DNA of 64,000 nt from Achromobacter deleyi (GTDB lineage Bacteria; Pseudomonadota; Gammaproteobacteria; Burkholderiales; Burkholderiaceae_B), in the NCBI RefSeq assembly GCF_902859705.1, contig NZ_CADIJO010000012.1:1-64000 (forward strand), read 5' to 3'. The notes beneath the pieces are model-generated. The model did no database searches and was not told where the DNA came from. It saw only the letters and a list, made by a program, of their open reading frames with translations. The stretch's first letter is position 1; each line of letters opens with the position of its first letter. This document shows, piece after piece, positions 9,054 to 19,810 of the stretch. Position numbers and translations under genes: made by a program.

Positions 9054-10052
9054 CTAGCGCGGCCGGGCCTGTACCGTCGTCCACCACGGCAGGCTGCGCT
9101 GCACCCGGATCGGCAGCGCCGCTTCCAGCATCGCCAGCGCACGCTCCGGCTGGGCCAGCGGGTAGCTGCCCAGCACGCGGATGTTGGCCACCTCGGCGCT
9201 CGCGCCCAGGTGGCCGGTCTGGTAGCGGGCCAGTTCCCGCAGTACCTCGGACAGCGGGATGTCCTGCGCGATCAGGATGCCGCGCGACCAGGCTTCGCGG
9301 GCGGGGTCGGCCGGCGCCGCGCCATCGATCGCCGTGGCGGAATAACGCGCCTGTTGGCCCGCCGGGATCACGCGCGTCTGGCCGCTGCGCGCCGTGCGGA
9401 TTTCCACCGCGCCTTCATAGACGGCCACCAGCGCATCGCTGCCGTCGCTGCGGACGGTGAAGCGCGTGCCCAGCGCCCGCAGTTCGCCCTGCGGCGTGGT
9501 CACCAGGAAGGGGCGGGTAGGATCGGGCGCGGTCTGGATCAGCATTTCACCCGACCGCAGCACCAGGCGCCGCACCTGGGCGTCATAGTCGTCGTCAAAG
9601 GCGCTGGCGGTATTGAGCCAGACGCGGGTGCCGTCGGCCAGGGCCAGCTCGCGGATTTCGCCGGTGCGGGTGCGGTGATCGGCCATCCAGGCCAGCGCCA
9701 GGGTCGACGTCGGGCCATAGCGCAGCGAGCCCCAGGCCAGCACGCCCGCGCCCGCCAGCCCCAGCAGGGCGCGGCGGCGGGTCAGGCGGCTGCGGGCCAG
9801 GCGGTAGGCGTCCGTGGCGGGACGCCGCGCGGGGCTGCGCTGGATCGGGTCAAAACGCTGGCTGATGCGTTCCACATAGGACCAGGCCTCGCGATGGCGC
9901 GCATCTGCCGCCAGCCAGGCCTGCCAGCGGCCGTGGTCTTCCTGGTCCGCCTGGCCGGACCGCAGCAGCGCATACCACTCTGCGGCCTGCTCCAGGGATT
10001 CGTCGGTGACGGCGTACAGCCCCGGCGCGGCGGCCTGCGGCTGGGGATTCAT
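9054..10052 (-). CDS. fecR: FecR-family anti-sigma regulator
   Basis: 332 residues. The N-terminal cytoplasmic DUF4880 region (SLEQAAEWYALLRSG, then WQAWLAADARHREAWSYVERI) binds the sigma factor. One membrane helix lies around LLGLAGAGVLAWGSLRY, followed by the periplasmic FecR domain (RELALADGTRVWLNTAS, TPQGELRALGTRFTVR, AVYEGAVEI). The family relays siderophore binding from the receptor STN domain to the ECF sigma factor. Its ATG overlaps the sigma stop codon (ATGA at 10049-10052), showing translational coupling. Which siderophore system it serves is inferred from the adjacent receptor. Confidence 0.92.
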   Translation of the reverse strand: MNPQPQAAAPGLYAVTDESLEQAAEWYALLRSGQADQEDHGRWQAWLAADARHREAWSYVERISQRFDPIQRSPARRPATDAYRLARSRLTRRRALLGLAGAGVLAWGSLRYGPTSTLALAWMADHRTRTGEIRELALADGTRVWLNTASAFDDDYDAQVRRLVLRSGEMLIQTAPDPTRPFLVTTPQGELRALGTRFTVRSDGSDALVAVYEGAVEIRTARSGQTRVIPAGQQARYSATAIDGAAPADPAREAWSRGILIAQDIPLSEVLRELARYQTGHLGASAEVANIRVLGSYPLAQPERALAMLEAALPIRVQRSLPWWTTVQARPR

Positions 10053-10591
10053 GTCTCGCTCGCGGCCAGACGCGCTTCCAGCCGCAGGCAATGCAGCATG
10101 GCCTGCGCCACGTACTTGCGGATCATGCGGCTGGACACCTGCAGTTCGTCCGCCACTTCCTGGTCCGTCATCTCGCAGGCCACGGCCAGCACGAACGCCG
10201 TGGCCGCCTTGGGCGGCAGGCTGCGCAGCATGGTGTCGACCTCGTGCAGCGCCTGCATCACCATGGCCTGGTGCTCGGCCGACGGCGCCATGGCTTCAGG
10301 CTGCGCGGCCAGCGTGTCCAGCCAGGCCTGCTCGATTTCCCGGCGGCGCCACAGGTCCACGCACAGGCCGTTGGCCATGGTGCGCAGGTACACCCGGGCC
10401 TGGGGCGCGGTGTCGAAGCGTCGCGGCCTGGTGAGCAGGCGCACGAAGGCGTCATGCGCCAGGTCGGCGGCGTCGCAGGCATTGCCCAGCCGGCGGCGCA
10501 GCCATCCCTGCAGCCAGGCATGGTGGCTGGTGTACAGGGTTTCGACGGTGGGATTGGAGGCGGACTCCGGAGGGCTCACGATGGGCGACAC
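10049..10591 (-). CDS. fecI: FecI-like ECF sigma factor
   Basis: 180-residue ECF sigma-70 factor. Region 2 holds LAHDAFVRLLTRP and YLRTMANGLCVDLWRRREIEQ; region 4 holds LRSLPPKAATAFVLAVACEMTDQEVADELQVSSRMIRKYV, as in iron-starvation sigmas. The GTG at 10591 is used; a GTG at 10579 is an alternative. It is the first gene of sigma, anti-sigma, receptor, PepSY, and a Fur-box-like site lies about 40 bases upstream, so iron-dependent repression is expected. It would direct polymerase to the receptor gene promoter in the 8902-9053 gap, where I could not pick out a convincing site by eye. Confidence 0.92.
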   Translation of the reverse strand: MSPIVSPPESASNPTVETLYTSHHAWLQGWLRRRLGNACDAADLAHDAFVRLLTRPRRFDTAPQARVYLRTMANGLCVDLWRRREIEQAWLDTLAAQPEAMAPSAEHQAMVMQALHEVDTMLRSLPPKAATAFVLAVACEMTDQEVADELQVSSRMIRKYVAQAMLHCLRLEARLAASET

Positions 10592-10631
10592 AGCGGCCGA
10601 GGGGGCGGCCAGGCAGGGATATTTTGAAAAC

Positions 10632-10650
10632 GAGAATTGTAATTATTTTT
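10632..10650. promoter_or_regulatory. Fur-box-like site upstream of fecI
   Basis: The 19 bases starting GAGAATTGTAATTATT match the classical Fur consensus at 13 of 19 positions, counted by hand. It sits in a short AT-rich island in otherwise very GC-rich DNA, 41 bases upstream of the sigma-factor start. Repression by Fur-Fe2+ would explain iron-starvation induction of the whole cluster. Confidence 0.6.
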
Positions 10651-10716
10651 ACTGGGAGATCAATCGCGCCGTGGCGCCTGTTGTGTCTTTGCACGCCCGC
10701 CGCCCCCCGGCTGACG

Positions 10717-10748
10717 TAAAAAGAGCGCCGACGTGTCGGCGCTCTTTT
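10717..10748 (-). terminator. Intrinsic terminator after kgtP-like gene
   Basis: A near-perfect hairpin with arms AAAAGAGCGCCGAC (10719-10732) and its complement (10735-10748) lies 19 bases downstream of the minus-strand KgtP-like stop. A run of T follows on the minus strand. The A/T ends make it usable in both directions, but only the minus-strand carrier gene feeds into it. Confidence 0.8.
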
Positions 10749-10766
10749 GGGGGACGCAGCAGCGCG

Positions 10767-12068
10767 TCAATCGTGCTTGTGCATGGCCGACTGGTGCTTG
10801 GTGTCGCGCATGGTCGCATACACCAGCAGCGAGATGAAGATCACGCCCGCCAGGTAGTAGTAGAACCATTCCTCGTGGCCCTGCTGCTTGAACCACAGCG
10901 CGATGGCCGGCGCCGTGCCGCCGAAGATGGACACGGTGATGGCGTAGGGCACCGCCACGCCGGTGGCGCGGATATTGGTCGGAAACAGCTCGGCCTTCAC
11001 CACGGCGTTGATCGAGGTATAGCCGGCCGTGAACACCCAGGCTGCGCAGATCAGCAGAAAGGCGATGAACGGCGACTTGGTGTGCGACAGCGTCATCAGG
11101 ATAGGCACCGTCAGCGCCGCCCCCGCGATGCCGAAGAACACCAGCAGCGGCTTGCGGCCGATCTTGTCCGACAGCGCGCCATACAGCGGCTGCAGGATCA
11201 GCGCGAAGATCAGCGAGGCCGCGATGACGTAGGTGGTGACGATGTCGGAGAACCCCGCCGTCTGCCGCACGAAGGTCTGCATGTAGGTGGTGAAGGTATA
11301 GAACGCCGCCGTGCCGCCGGCCGTCAGGCCCACCACGATGGCGACTTCGCGGGGATAGCGCAGCAGGCCGCGCAGCGAACTGGTCTGCGGCTTGCGCTTG
11401 CTGGCTTCCTTGTACGAATCGGTTTCCGGCATGTCGCGCCGCATCAGCGCGGTGATGACGGCCAGCATCGCGCCGATCACGAACGGAATGCGCCAGCCCC
11501 ATTGCACCAGTTGCTCGTGCGTCAGGAACACGTTCTGCAACAGCAGCAAGACCAGAATGGCGCACAGTTGCCCGCCGATCAGCGTGACGTACTGGAAGCT
11601 GGAATAGAAGCCGCGGTGGTCGGGGTCGGCGATCTCGGTCAGGTAGGTGGCGCTGGCGCCGTACTCGCCGCCCAGGCTCAAGCCTTCGATCACCCGCGCC
11701 AGGGCCAGCAGCGCCGGCGCGGCCAGGCCGATGGACGCATAGGTGGGCGTCACCGCGATGATGAGCGAACCTACGCACATCATGCCCACCGACACCATCA
11801 GCGACAGCCTGCGCCCGTGCCGGTCGGCCAGGTGGCCGAACAGCCAGCCGCCCAGGGGGCGCACGATGAAGCCGGCCGCGAACAGCGTGGCCGCATTCAA
11901 CTGCTGGACGACGGGATCGTGCGAGGGGAAAAAGGCGGGGGCGAAGTACAGGGCGAAGGCGGTATAGGCGTAGAAGTCATACCACTCCACCAGGTTGCCC
12001 ATGGAGCCGACGAAGATCGCCTTGATACGGCGTTTGGCGTCGGGCATGTCCAGATACGATTGGGTCAT
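10767..12068 (-). CDS. kgtP: MFS dicarboxylate:proton symporter, KgtP-like
   Basis: 433 residues, 12 membrane segments, metabolite:H+ symporter branch of the MFS. Diagnostic stretches: GNLVEWYDFYAYTAFALYFA in helix 1, the GHLADRHGRRLSL loop 2-3 signature, GLSLGGEYGASATYLTE in helix 4-5, and ALSDKIGRKPLLVFFG in the second half. Length and motifs agree closely with alpha-ketoglutarate permease KgtP (432 residues), so uptake of 2-oxoglutarate or a similar dicarboxylate across the inner membrane is likely. The start at 12068 matches the family; upstream codons to 12128 are not conserved. Single-gene unit ended by the hairpin at 10717-10748. Confidence 0.88.
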   Translation of the reverse strand: MTQSYLDMPDAKRRIKAIFVGSMGNLVEWYDFYAYTAFALYFAPAFFPSHDPVVQQLNAATLFAAGFIVRPLGGWLFGHLADRHGRRLSLMVSVGMMCVGSLIIAVTPTYASIGLAAPALLALARVIEGLSLGGEYGASATYLTEIADPDHRGFYSSFQYVTLIGGQLCAILVLLLLQNVFLTHEQLVQWGWRIPFVIGAMLAVITALMRRDMPETDSYKEASKRKPQTSSLRGLLRYPREVAIVVGLTAGGTAAFYTFTTYMQTFVRQTAGFSDIVTTYVIAASLIFALILQPLYGALSDKIGRKPLLVFFGIAGAALTVPILMTLSHTKSPFIAFLLICAAWVFTAGYTSINAVVKAELFPTNIRATGVAVPYAITVSIFGGTAPAIALWFKQQGHEEWFYYYLAGVIFISLLVYATMRDTKHQSAMHKHD

Positions 12069-12249
12069 CGCTGTCTTCCAGGGAAGTCCGTACCCCCTTA
12101 TCTTGCGCCTGCGAACGCAAAAAAGCATCCCCGTATCCCATTGAATTCATTCAGCTTTTAGTCAGAATTCGCCGAGCGCAAAGCCGTGGCCGCAAAGCAG
12201 CGGAGCGGCGCGCCTCGCGGCCGGCCGGATGCGAAAAGGCAGGGGAGCC

Positions 12250-13440
12250 TTACTTGCCCGGCGGCGCAATCACCGAGCAGGCCGCCGCGCCGGGCGGCGC
12301 GATGGCGTTTTCGCCCAGCAGGGCGCGCACGCCGCAGACCGAGCTGAACATGCCCTTGTTCTCGTGCCCCACGCCGGCCACTTCGAAACCGGCGCGGTGC
12401 AGGGTCACGGGCTTGGCGCCGCGGTTGGCCACGATGCGCTCGTATTGCAGGTAGGCGGTGCCGCGCGCCAGCCGGGTGGCGCCCTGGGCTTCGGCGCCGC
12501 AAGTCTTGTCCAGCAGCCGGTGTTCAGGGTTGTTGTCGGCGCCGCCCAGCAGATAGGTCACGTCGCGCGACGCATAGCGCACGAACAGCTTGTCGTCGGC
12601 GGCATCGTGGGCGTAGGCGGGCAGCTTGTCGGTGCCGTACTTGTATTGGTTGTAGGTCGGGCAGATGCCGCGTTCGTAGGGCGCGTAGCCCTTGCCATCC
12701 GGGCGCGGGCGCTCGTTGGTCAGGTACAGGTAGGACGACGGGTTGGCCACCACGTAGCGCAGGGCCACGCCGTCGCGGCGCAGCGGGCCGTCGATCTGGT
12801 TCAGCACGGCGTAGCGCTGCACCAGCTGGGCGCCGCCGGAATGCCCGGCCAGCACGATGCCGGCCAGCGTGGGCAGGCGCTTGCGGTCGTCCAGGCTGCG
12901 CAGCAGGTCGTCGATCACCTGGAACGAACTGACGGGCGCCGGCCGGCCCGCGGCCTGCACGCTGTCGTCGCCGTCTTCCCAGCCGGACTTGCGCCAGGCC
13001 GCCATGCCGGCAAAGCCCGAATCGATCACGCCGACAAAGCGCGGCGCCAGGATCAGGGTGTCGTTGGCGCGCGCCGGGTTGGCGGCCAGCAGCGTGGCGG
13101 CGGTTTCGTAATAGCGGTCGGCGTCGCGCTTGACGCCATGGAAGACGATGACGATTTGCTTGATATCGCGCAGGTCGTCGCGCGCCAGGTTGCGGTTAGC
13201 ATAAACCGGTATCTTGTAGCGGCGCCCGGGCTTGCCCAGTTCGACCGTCTGCCAGCGCGGCACCACCACCCGCTTGGGCGCGGGCGTGGGTTCGTCGTAA
13301 TCGTAGGGGTCGGGCAGCGGCGTCTGGGCGCGTACGGCCGCAGGCGCCAGCAACGCCAGGGCCAGCGCGGCCACGGCCCAGGCGCCAGGCGCGCGCCGTG
13401 CGAACGGTGGCGATGGCAGGGCGGCGGGCGCGCGGCGCAT
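12250..13440 (-). CDS. Secreted alpha/beta-hydrolase
   Basis: 396 residues with a cleavable signal peptide (basic start, hydrophobic AVAALALALLAPAA, cut after VRAQ). The mature part is an alpha/beta hydrolase: oxyanion HG in IVIVFHGVKRDADRYY, nucleophile elbow GHSGGAQ (Ser) near the middle, and a candidate catalytic His in VAGVGHENKGMF. Five or more Cys residues in the second half suggest disulfides, fitting the periplasm. It was not assigned to a named esterase class. It reads toward kgtP with about 180 non-coding bases between them, and begins shortly after fnr ends. Confidence 0.75.
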   Translation of the reverse strand: MRRAPAALPSPPFARRAPGAWAVAALALALLAPAAVRAQTPLPDPYDYDEPTPAPKRVVVPRWQTVELGKPGRRYKIPVYANRNLARDDLRDIKQIVIVFHGVKRDADRYYETAATLLAANPARANDTLILAPRFVGVIDSGFAGMAAWRKSGWEDGDDSVQAAGRPAPVSSFQVIDDLLRSLDDRKRLPTLAGIVLAGHSGGAQLVQRYAVLNQIDGPLRRDGVALRYVVANPSSYLYLTNERPRPDGKGYAPYERGICPTYNQYKYGTDKLPAYAHDAADDKLFVRYASRDVTYLLGGADNNPEHRLLDKTCGAEAQGATRLARGTAYLQYERIVANRGAKPVTLHRAGFEVAGVGHENKGMFSSVCGVRALLGENAIAPPGAAACSVIAPPGK

Positions 13441-13457
13441 GGCGCGGGCAGGCAGGG

Positions 13458-14186
13458 TCAGCAGCCTTCGTGGCCCAGCAGCTGCTTGAGCGCGGGCTGG
13501 TCCAGGATGCGGACTTCGCGCTGGTTGATGCGGATCAGGCCGTCGCGGGCAAAGCGCGAGAACAGCCGGCTGACGGTTTCCAGCGTCAGGCCCAGGAAAT
13601 TGCCGATTTCCTCGCGGCTCATGCGCAGCACGAACTCGGTGGACGAATAGCCCAGCGAGGCGTAGCGCTGCGACAGGTTCAGCAGGAAGGCGGCCAGGCG
13701 CTGTTCCGAACGCATCGAGCCCAGCGAGGCCAGCATCTGGTGCGAACGGGTGATCTCGCGGCTCATGAGGCGGCGGAACTGCTGCTGCAGCGACGGCAGA
13801 TGCGTGGCCACGCGGTCGACTTCGTTCAGGCGGATCACGCAGACTTCGGAGTCTTCCAGCGCGACGGCGGCCGACACGTGCTTGCCTTCCAGCATGCCGT
13901 CCATGCCGACGATTTCGCCGGGCAGGTGAAAACCGGTGATCTGGATCTGGCCGGTGGCGTCTTCAAGCTGCGTTTTCAGGCTGCCAAAGCGCACGCCGTA
14001 GACGGCGTCAAGAGGATTGTCCAGCGAATACAGCGTCTTGCCTTTTTCAAGGCGCACGCGCTCTTTCACCAGTTCGTCCAGCTTCTCTACTTCGGCGGCG
14101 GCCATGCCGACCGGGACACACACGTGGCCCAGCATACACGTGGAACAGTGGGCGGCATCAGGGGCAACGGGAACCCGTTTTTGCAT
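13458..14186 (-). CDS. fnr: FNR-type oxygen-sensing transcriptional regulator
   Basis: 242-residue Crp/Fnr-family regulator. Cluster ligands are C14, C17, C23 and C116, a spacing (3, 6, 93) identical to C20/C23/C29/C122 of E. coli FNR, so it should hold an oxygen-labile [4Fe-4S] cluster. The cAMP-binding-like barrel is followed by a dimerisation helix and the HTH (MSREEIGNFLGLTLETVSRLFSRF), whose recognition helix carries the FNR-specific E-x2-S-R pattern. It controls the anaerobic and microaerobic switch. The Bordetella homologue is called Btr. The upstream region (14187-14362) shows no clear FNR site. Confidence 0.93.
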   Translation of the reverse strand: MQKRVPVAPDAAHCSTCMLGHVCVPVGMAAAEVEKLDELVKERVRLEKGKTLYSLDNPLDAVYGVRFGSLKTQLEDATGQIQITGFHLPGEIVGMDGMLEGKHVSAAVALEDSEVCVIRLNEVDRVATHLPSLQQQFRRLMSREITRSHQMLASLGSMRSEQRLAAFLLNLSQRYASLGYSSTEFVLRMSREEIGNFLGLTLETVSRLFSRFARDGLIRINQREVRILDQPALKQLLGHEGC

Positions 14187-14362
14187 ACGATGACCTCTAT
14201 AGTGCCCAAGCCTGGCGGGTAGCCGGGGCGGGCGTAAAGCGTGAGACAGGTATCTATTGTAGTCCGTTGTTACTACGGGTGTCTTACGGGGTGGACGAAA
14301 GCCGTCCGCGCGCGGTTTTTTTGGCGCCGTTTTGGCGTTGTTTGTGCGGATTGTGCAGTTTC

Positions 14363-14797
14363 CTACGTCGCCGAGCCACGACGCCGGCCAAGCCGGTAGG
14401 CCACCCAGTCCTCGCCCGCCACGTCGGTTGCCGCGCCGCGTAGCGCCGGGTCGATGGGGTAGTACTCGCAGGCCACCGGGGCGGCCCCGGCCGGGGCCAG
14501 GGGCTGGGCCAGCACCGTGCGGCGCACGAAGCAGCAGGGCTGGCCGGGCACGTATTCCTCGATCTCGTCCATCAGGGCGATGAGCGCGGGCGTGACCTCG
14601 TAGATGTCGCCCAGCACCCGGCGCCCGTCGGCCACGGGGACCAGCCCGGGCCAGTCGCCGAAGTCCACCAGCGCGCCGGGCACGGTGGCCGCGCCCACGT
14701 GCCGGGCGGGCGCCAGGCCGCGCGTGGCGGCCGCTTGCGCCAGATCATTGATTTCGCCCGCGCGTAGCGTGCCGTAGACAAAAACGTATATGCTCAT
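14363..14797 (-). CDS. Gamma-glutamylcyclotransferase (AIG2/GGCT-like)
   Basis: 144 residues. It opens with YVFVYGTLRAGEIN, the substrate-binding YGTLR motif of the GGCT/AIG2 fold, and carries the catalytic acidic residue in ALMDEIEEYVPG. Members cyclise gamma-glutamyl amino acids or amines to 5-oxoproline. The exact substrate is open: glutathione-type and gamma-glutamylamine-type enzymes share these motifs. The gene is divergent from clpB and convergent with nothing; it stands as a single-gene unit upstream of fnr. Confidence 0.83.
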   Translation of the reverse strand: MSIYVFVYGTLRAGEINDLAQAAATRGLAPARHVGAATVPGALVDFGDWPGLVPVADGRRVLGDIYEVTPALIALMDEIEEYVPGQPCCFVRRTVLAQPLAPAGAAPVACEYYPIDPALRGAATDVAGEDWVAYRLGRRRGSAT

Positions 14798-14848
14798 AGT
14801 TCAGATTGTTGCTGTACGCGGATACCGTCCACGAGGCCCGGCCAGGTG

Positions 14849-14875
14849 TTGAAATTCTCGCATCCGGCCGCATAT
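14849..14875 (+). promoter_or_regulatory. Heat-shock (sigma-32-type) promoter of clpB
   Basis: TTGAAA at 14849-14854, a 13-base spacer, then CCGCATAT at 14868-14875. This matches the sigma-32 pattern (TTGAAA, about 13 bases, CCCCATNT) with one or two mismatches in the -10 part. It ends 62 bases upstream of the clpB ATG, a sensible leader length. ClpB is a classical sigma-32 target, which supports the assignment. Confidence 0.6.
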
Positions 14876-14937
14876 TCAGGTCATCGAGCCCGCCGGCATG
14901 TATCGGTCAGGCTCCCCAACAAGCCACTACGACCATT

Positions 14938-17544
<2,607 letters not shown>

Positions 17545-17568
17545 GCGGCCTGGGCCGCCTGCTCGGGT

Positions 17569-17605
17569 CGTGGCCATGCGTGTGATCAACACACGCATGG
17601 CCACG
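17569..17605. terminator. Long perfect hairpin between clpB and phoX
   Basis: Arms CGTGGCCATGCGTGT (17569-17583) and its exact complement (17591-17605) enclose a 7-base loop between two convergent genes. No T-run follows on either strand, so it is not a textbook intrinsic terminator. It could be a rho-independent stop of the hairpin-only kind or a 3'-end stabiliser. Confidence 0.5.
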
Positions 17606-17615
17606 CGTCGTTCAG

Positions 17616-19712
17616 TTACACGCCGATCGGCCCGCCATCGACTCGTTGAATGACCACCGTCGACGACCGCGGGCGCACGGCCGTCGTGGTCGAGACCGTG
17701 GCATCGTCCGTGCCATAGGCAGGCCAGTTCCCCGGATGCTGCACATTCAGGAAGATGCTGGTGTAGTCCGGTGTGAACGCGAAGCCCGTGATTTCGGCCT
17801 CGTTGGGGCCGACGAAGAAGCGGCGCAGGCTGGCCTGATTGGACGCGTTGATGGCCGGACCCGTCCCGCTGCTGTCGGCCAGCGCGCCAGGAATCACGGC
17901 CAGCATCTGGTCGTTGGTGGCGCGTGCGACGTTGTTGTTGCGGCCGCCATCGATGCCATTGTCGGTCTGGATCCACAGGATGCCGCGGGAGTCAAAGCTC
18001 AGGCCGTCGGGGCTGGCCAGCTGGTTCTGCTCGGTTAGGCCCGAGCGGTTGGTGTCGGCGTCGGCGCCGGCCTCCGAGCCGAAGACAAAGATGTCCCATT
18101 TGAACTTCGTCGAGCCGGCCTCGTCGTGCCAGCGGACGATATGGCCGTTGCGGTTGTTCAGGCGCGGGTTGGGTCCGTTCGTGCCAGAGTCTGCGTCGCG
18201 GCCGCTGTTGTTCGTCAGCGTCACGTAGATGTCGCCGTTGGCGGGATGCGTGGCCGTCCACTCGGGGCGGTCCATCGGGGTGGCGCCCACGAAGTCGGCT
18301 GCGCCGCGCGTATTGATCAGGATGGTGTCCAGGCTGCCGAATTCATCGGCCAGCGTGCGGCCGCCGTCACCGGTAGCCGTGCCGGTCAGCGCCAGCCATT
18401 CCCCCGTGCCGTCGTCGTTGAAGCGGGCAACGTACAGCGTGCCCTTGTCCAGATACTTGGCGCCAACCGCCAGGCGGTCGGTGCGCTCGGCGTCCTTCGG
18501 GTCCCACACGGCGTCGGAAACGAAGCGGTAGATGTATTCGAAGCGCGAGTCGTCGCCGCTGTAGAAAGCCAGGGGCTTGCCGGCCTCGGGCTTGCTGTAG
18601 GTGCAGCCTTCGTGGGCGAAGCGGCCCATCGAGGTGCGCTTGGTGGCGATGCTGGACGGGTCGTAGGGGTCGATCTCGACCAGGTAGCCGAATCCGTTGA
18701 CCTCATTGCGCCAGTCCTGCGTGGCGTCGGTGCCGGTTGCCGTGACGTTGAATCGCGCGAATTCACCCTGCACTTCCGACGGGTCGCCGGCGGCGGTTTC
18801 CCAACGGTAGCGTCCGGTGGAAGAGGGTACGCCCACGCGGCGCTGGTGCGCCGGGCGCGTACCCTTGTTCACGAAGCACGCCGCCCAGTTCTCTTCGGCG
18901 GTGATGTAGGTGCCCCACGGCGTGTAACCGTTGCCGCAATTGTTGTTGGTGCCGCGCACTTGCGTGCCATTGGGCGAGAACGGGGTCTTGACCCAGTCGG
19001 TGCCGCCAATGGGGCCGGCCAGCTTCATGGCGGTGGCCGACGTGAAGCGGCGGTTGTAGCGCGAGTTGTGGACGATGGTCCATCGGCCGTTTTCACGGCG
19101 CACGTGCACGATGGCCACGCCGTGAGCATTGATTTCCTTGCGCACTTCCTCAGCAGGGCGCTTGCCGGCGATGCGGGTCGGACCGTTGGGGTGCAGGGCT
19201 TGCACATCGACGTACTCGTGGTTGACGGCCAGCAGGCCTTCCGTGGAACTGCCTTCGATCGGAAAGTAGTGCATGCCGTCGTGATGCATGCCCATGGCGT
19301 TGAGCAGGTCATTGGACGAGTTGTTGCCATTCTGGTCCCACGGCTGCGCGTTGTCGTTCAGCGGCGTACCCCAAGGCGCAAATACGTGGGCGACGTAGCC
19401 GCTGGGGACCACGCAGCCGTCGGTCATCGAGTTGGGCAGGGATTCAAAGCCCAGCTTCAGCGCGGCGGGCGGGGCGGCCGGCTGGGTCGGCGTGTCCGGC
19501 GTGTCGGGCGTGCCTGGCGCTTGGCCAGTTTCCGCGTCATCGTCGTCGCTGCTGTTGCAACCGGCCAGCCCCAGGCTGGTCATCGTCGCGAACGCTGCCG
19601 CCAGGCCGCCGCGCATCACCGTACGGCGCGACATGCTTCGTGCAAGGATTTCGCTGAAAGGGGTGTTCTTGCCGGGATTGCGAACGGTCTTGTCAGAAAT
19701 GGATTTGCTCAT
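17616..19712 (-). CDS. phoX: PhoX-family phosphatase, Tat-exported lipoprotein
   Basis: 698 residues, PhoX (DUF839) family. N-terminus: twin-arginine motif SRRTVMRGG (R29-R30), hydrophobic segment, then lipobox LAGC with C52, followed by an acidic and Pro/Thr-rich tether (SSDDDD, PGTPDTPDTP). The mature part contains PhoX signatures such as GCVVPSGYVAHVF, NHEYVDV, TPWGTYITAEENWAACF, FAHEGCTYSKP and SPDGLSFDSRGILWIQTDNG. The family holds Ca2+/Fe3+ alkaline phosphatases acting on phosphomonoesters. Metal dependence is family knowledge. The start at 19712 places the Tat motif at a normal distance. No Pho box was recognised upstream. Confidence 0.88.
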   Translation of the reverse strand: MSKSISDKTVRNPGKNTPFSEILARSMSRRTVMRGGLAAAFATMTSLGLAGCNSSDDDDAETGQAPGTPDTPDTPTQPAAPPAALKLGFESLPNSMTDGCVVPSGYVAHVFAPWGTPLNDNAQPWDQNGNNSSNDLLNAMGMHHDGMHYFPIEGSSTEGLLAVNHEYVDVQALHPNGPTRIAGKRPAEEVRKEINAHGVAIVHVRRENGRWTIVHNSRYNRRFTSATAMKLAGPIGGTDWVKTPFSPNGTQVRGTNNNCGNGYTPWGTYITAEENWAACFVNKGTRPAHQRRVGVPSSTGRYRWETAAGDPSEVQGEFARFNVTATGTDATQDWRNEVNGFGYLVEIDPYDPSSIATKRTSMGRFAHEGCTYSKPEAGKPLAFYSGDDSRFEYIYRFVSDAVWDPKDAERTDRLAVGAKYLDKGTLYVARFNDDGTGEWLALTGTATGDGGRTLADEFGSLDTILINTRGAADFVGATPMDRPEWTATHPANGDIYVTLTNNSGRDADSGTNGPNPRLNNRNGHIVRWHDEAGSTKFKWDIFVFGSEAGADADTNRSGLTEQNQLASPDGLSFDSRGILWIQTDNGIDGGRNNNVARATNDQMLAVIPGALADSSGTGPAINASNQASLRRFFVGPNEAEITGFAFTPDYTSIFLNVQHPGNWPAYGTDDATVSTTTAVRPRSSTVVIQRVDGGPIGV

Positions 19713-19810
19713 TGGAGGCCTGGCATATGAAGGTTGCCGTGGTGGGATCGGCAATGCCAGGCATGCCGAGTGAAAGGGGGATGCAACTAGCTGAATGATT
19801 GGCAGGGAAG

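Noticed and set aside
8775-12161. Very long open frame on the plus strand across fecR, fecI and the KgtP-like gene
   Set aside because: Antisense to three genes with clear domain motifs; its translation is Arg/Ala/Gly/Gln-rich without any domain, the usual shadow of GC-rich coding DNA.
14300-14330. Terminator (CCGCGCGCGG followed by a T-run)
   Set aside because: On the plus strand, where no gene reads into it, and the stem is only a short self-palindromic GC run.
14187-14362. FNR binding site for autoregulation
   Set aside because: No TTGAT-N4-ATCAA-like sequence was found in the gap.
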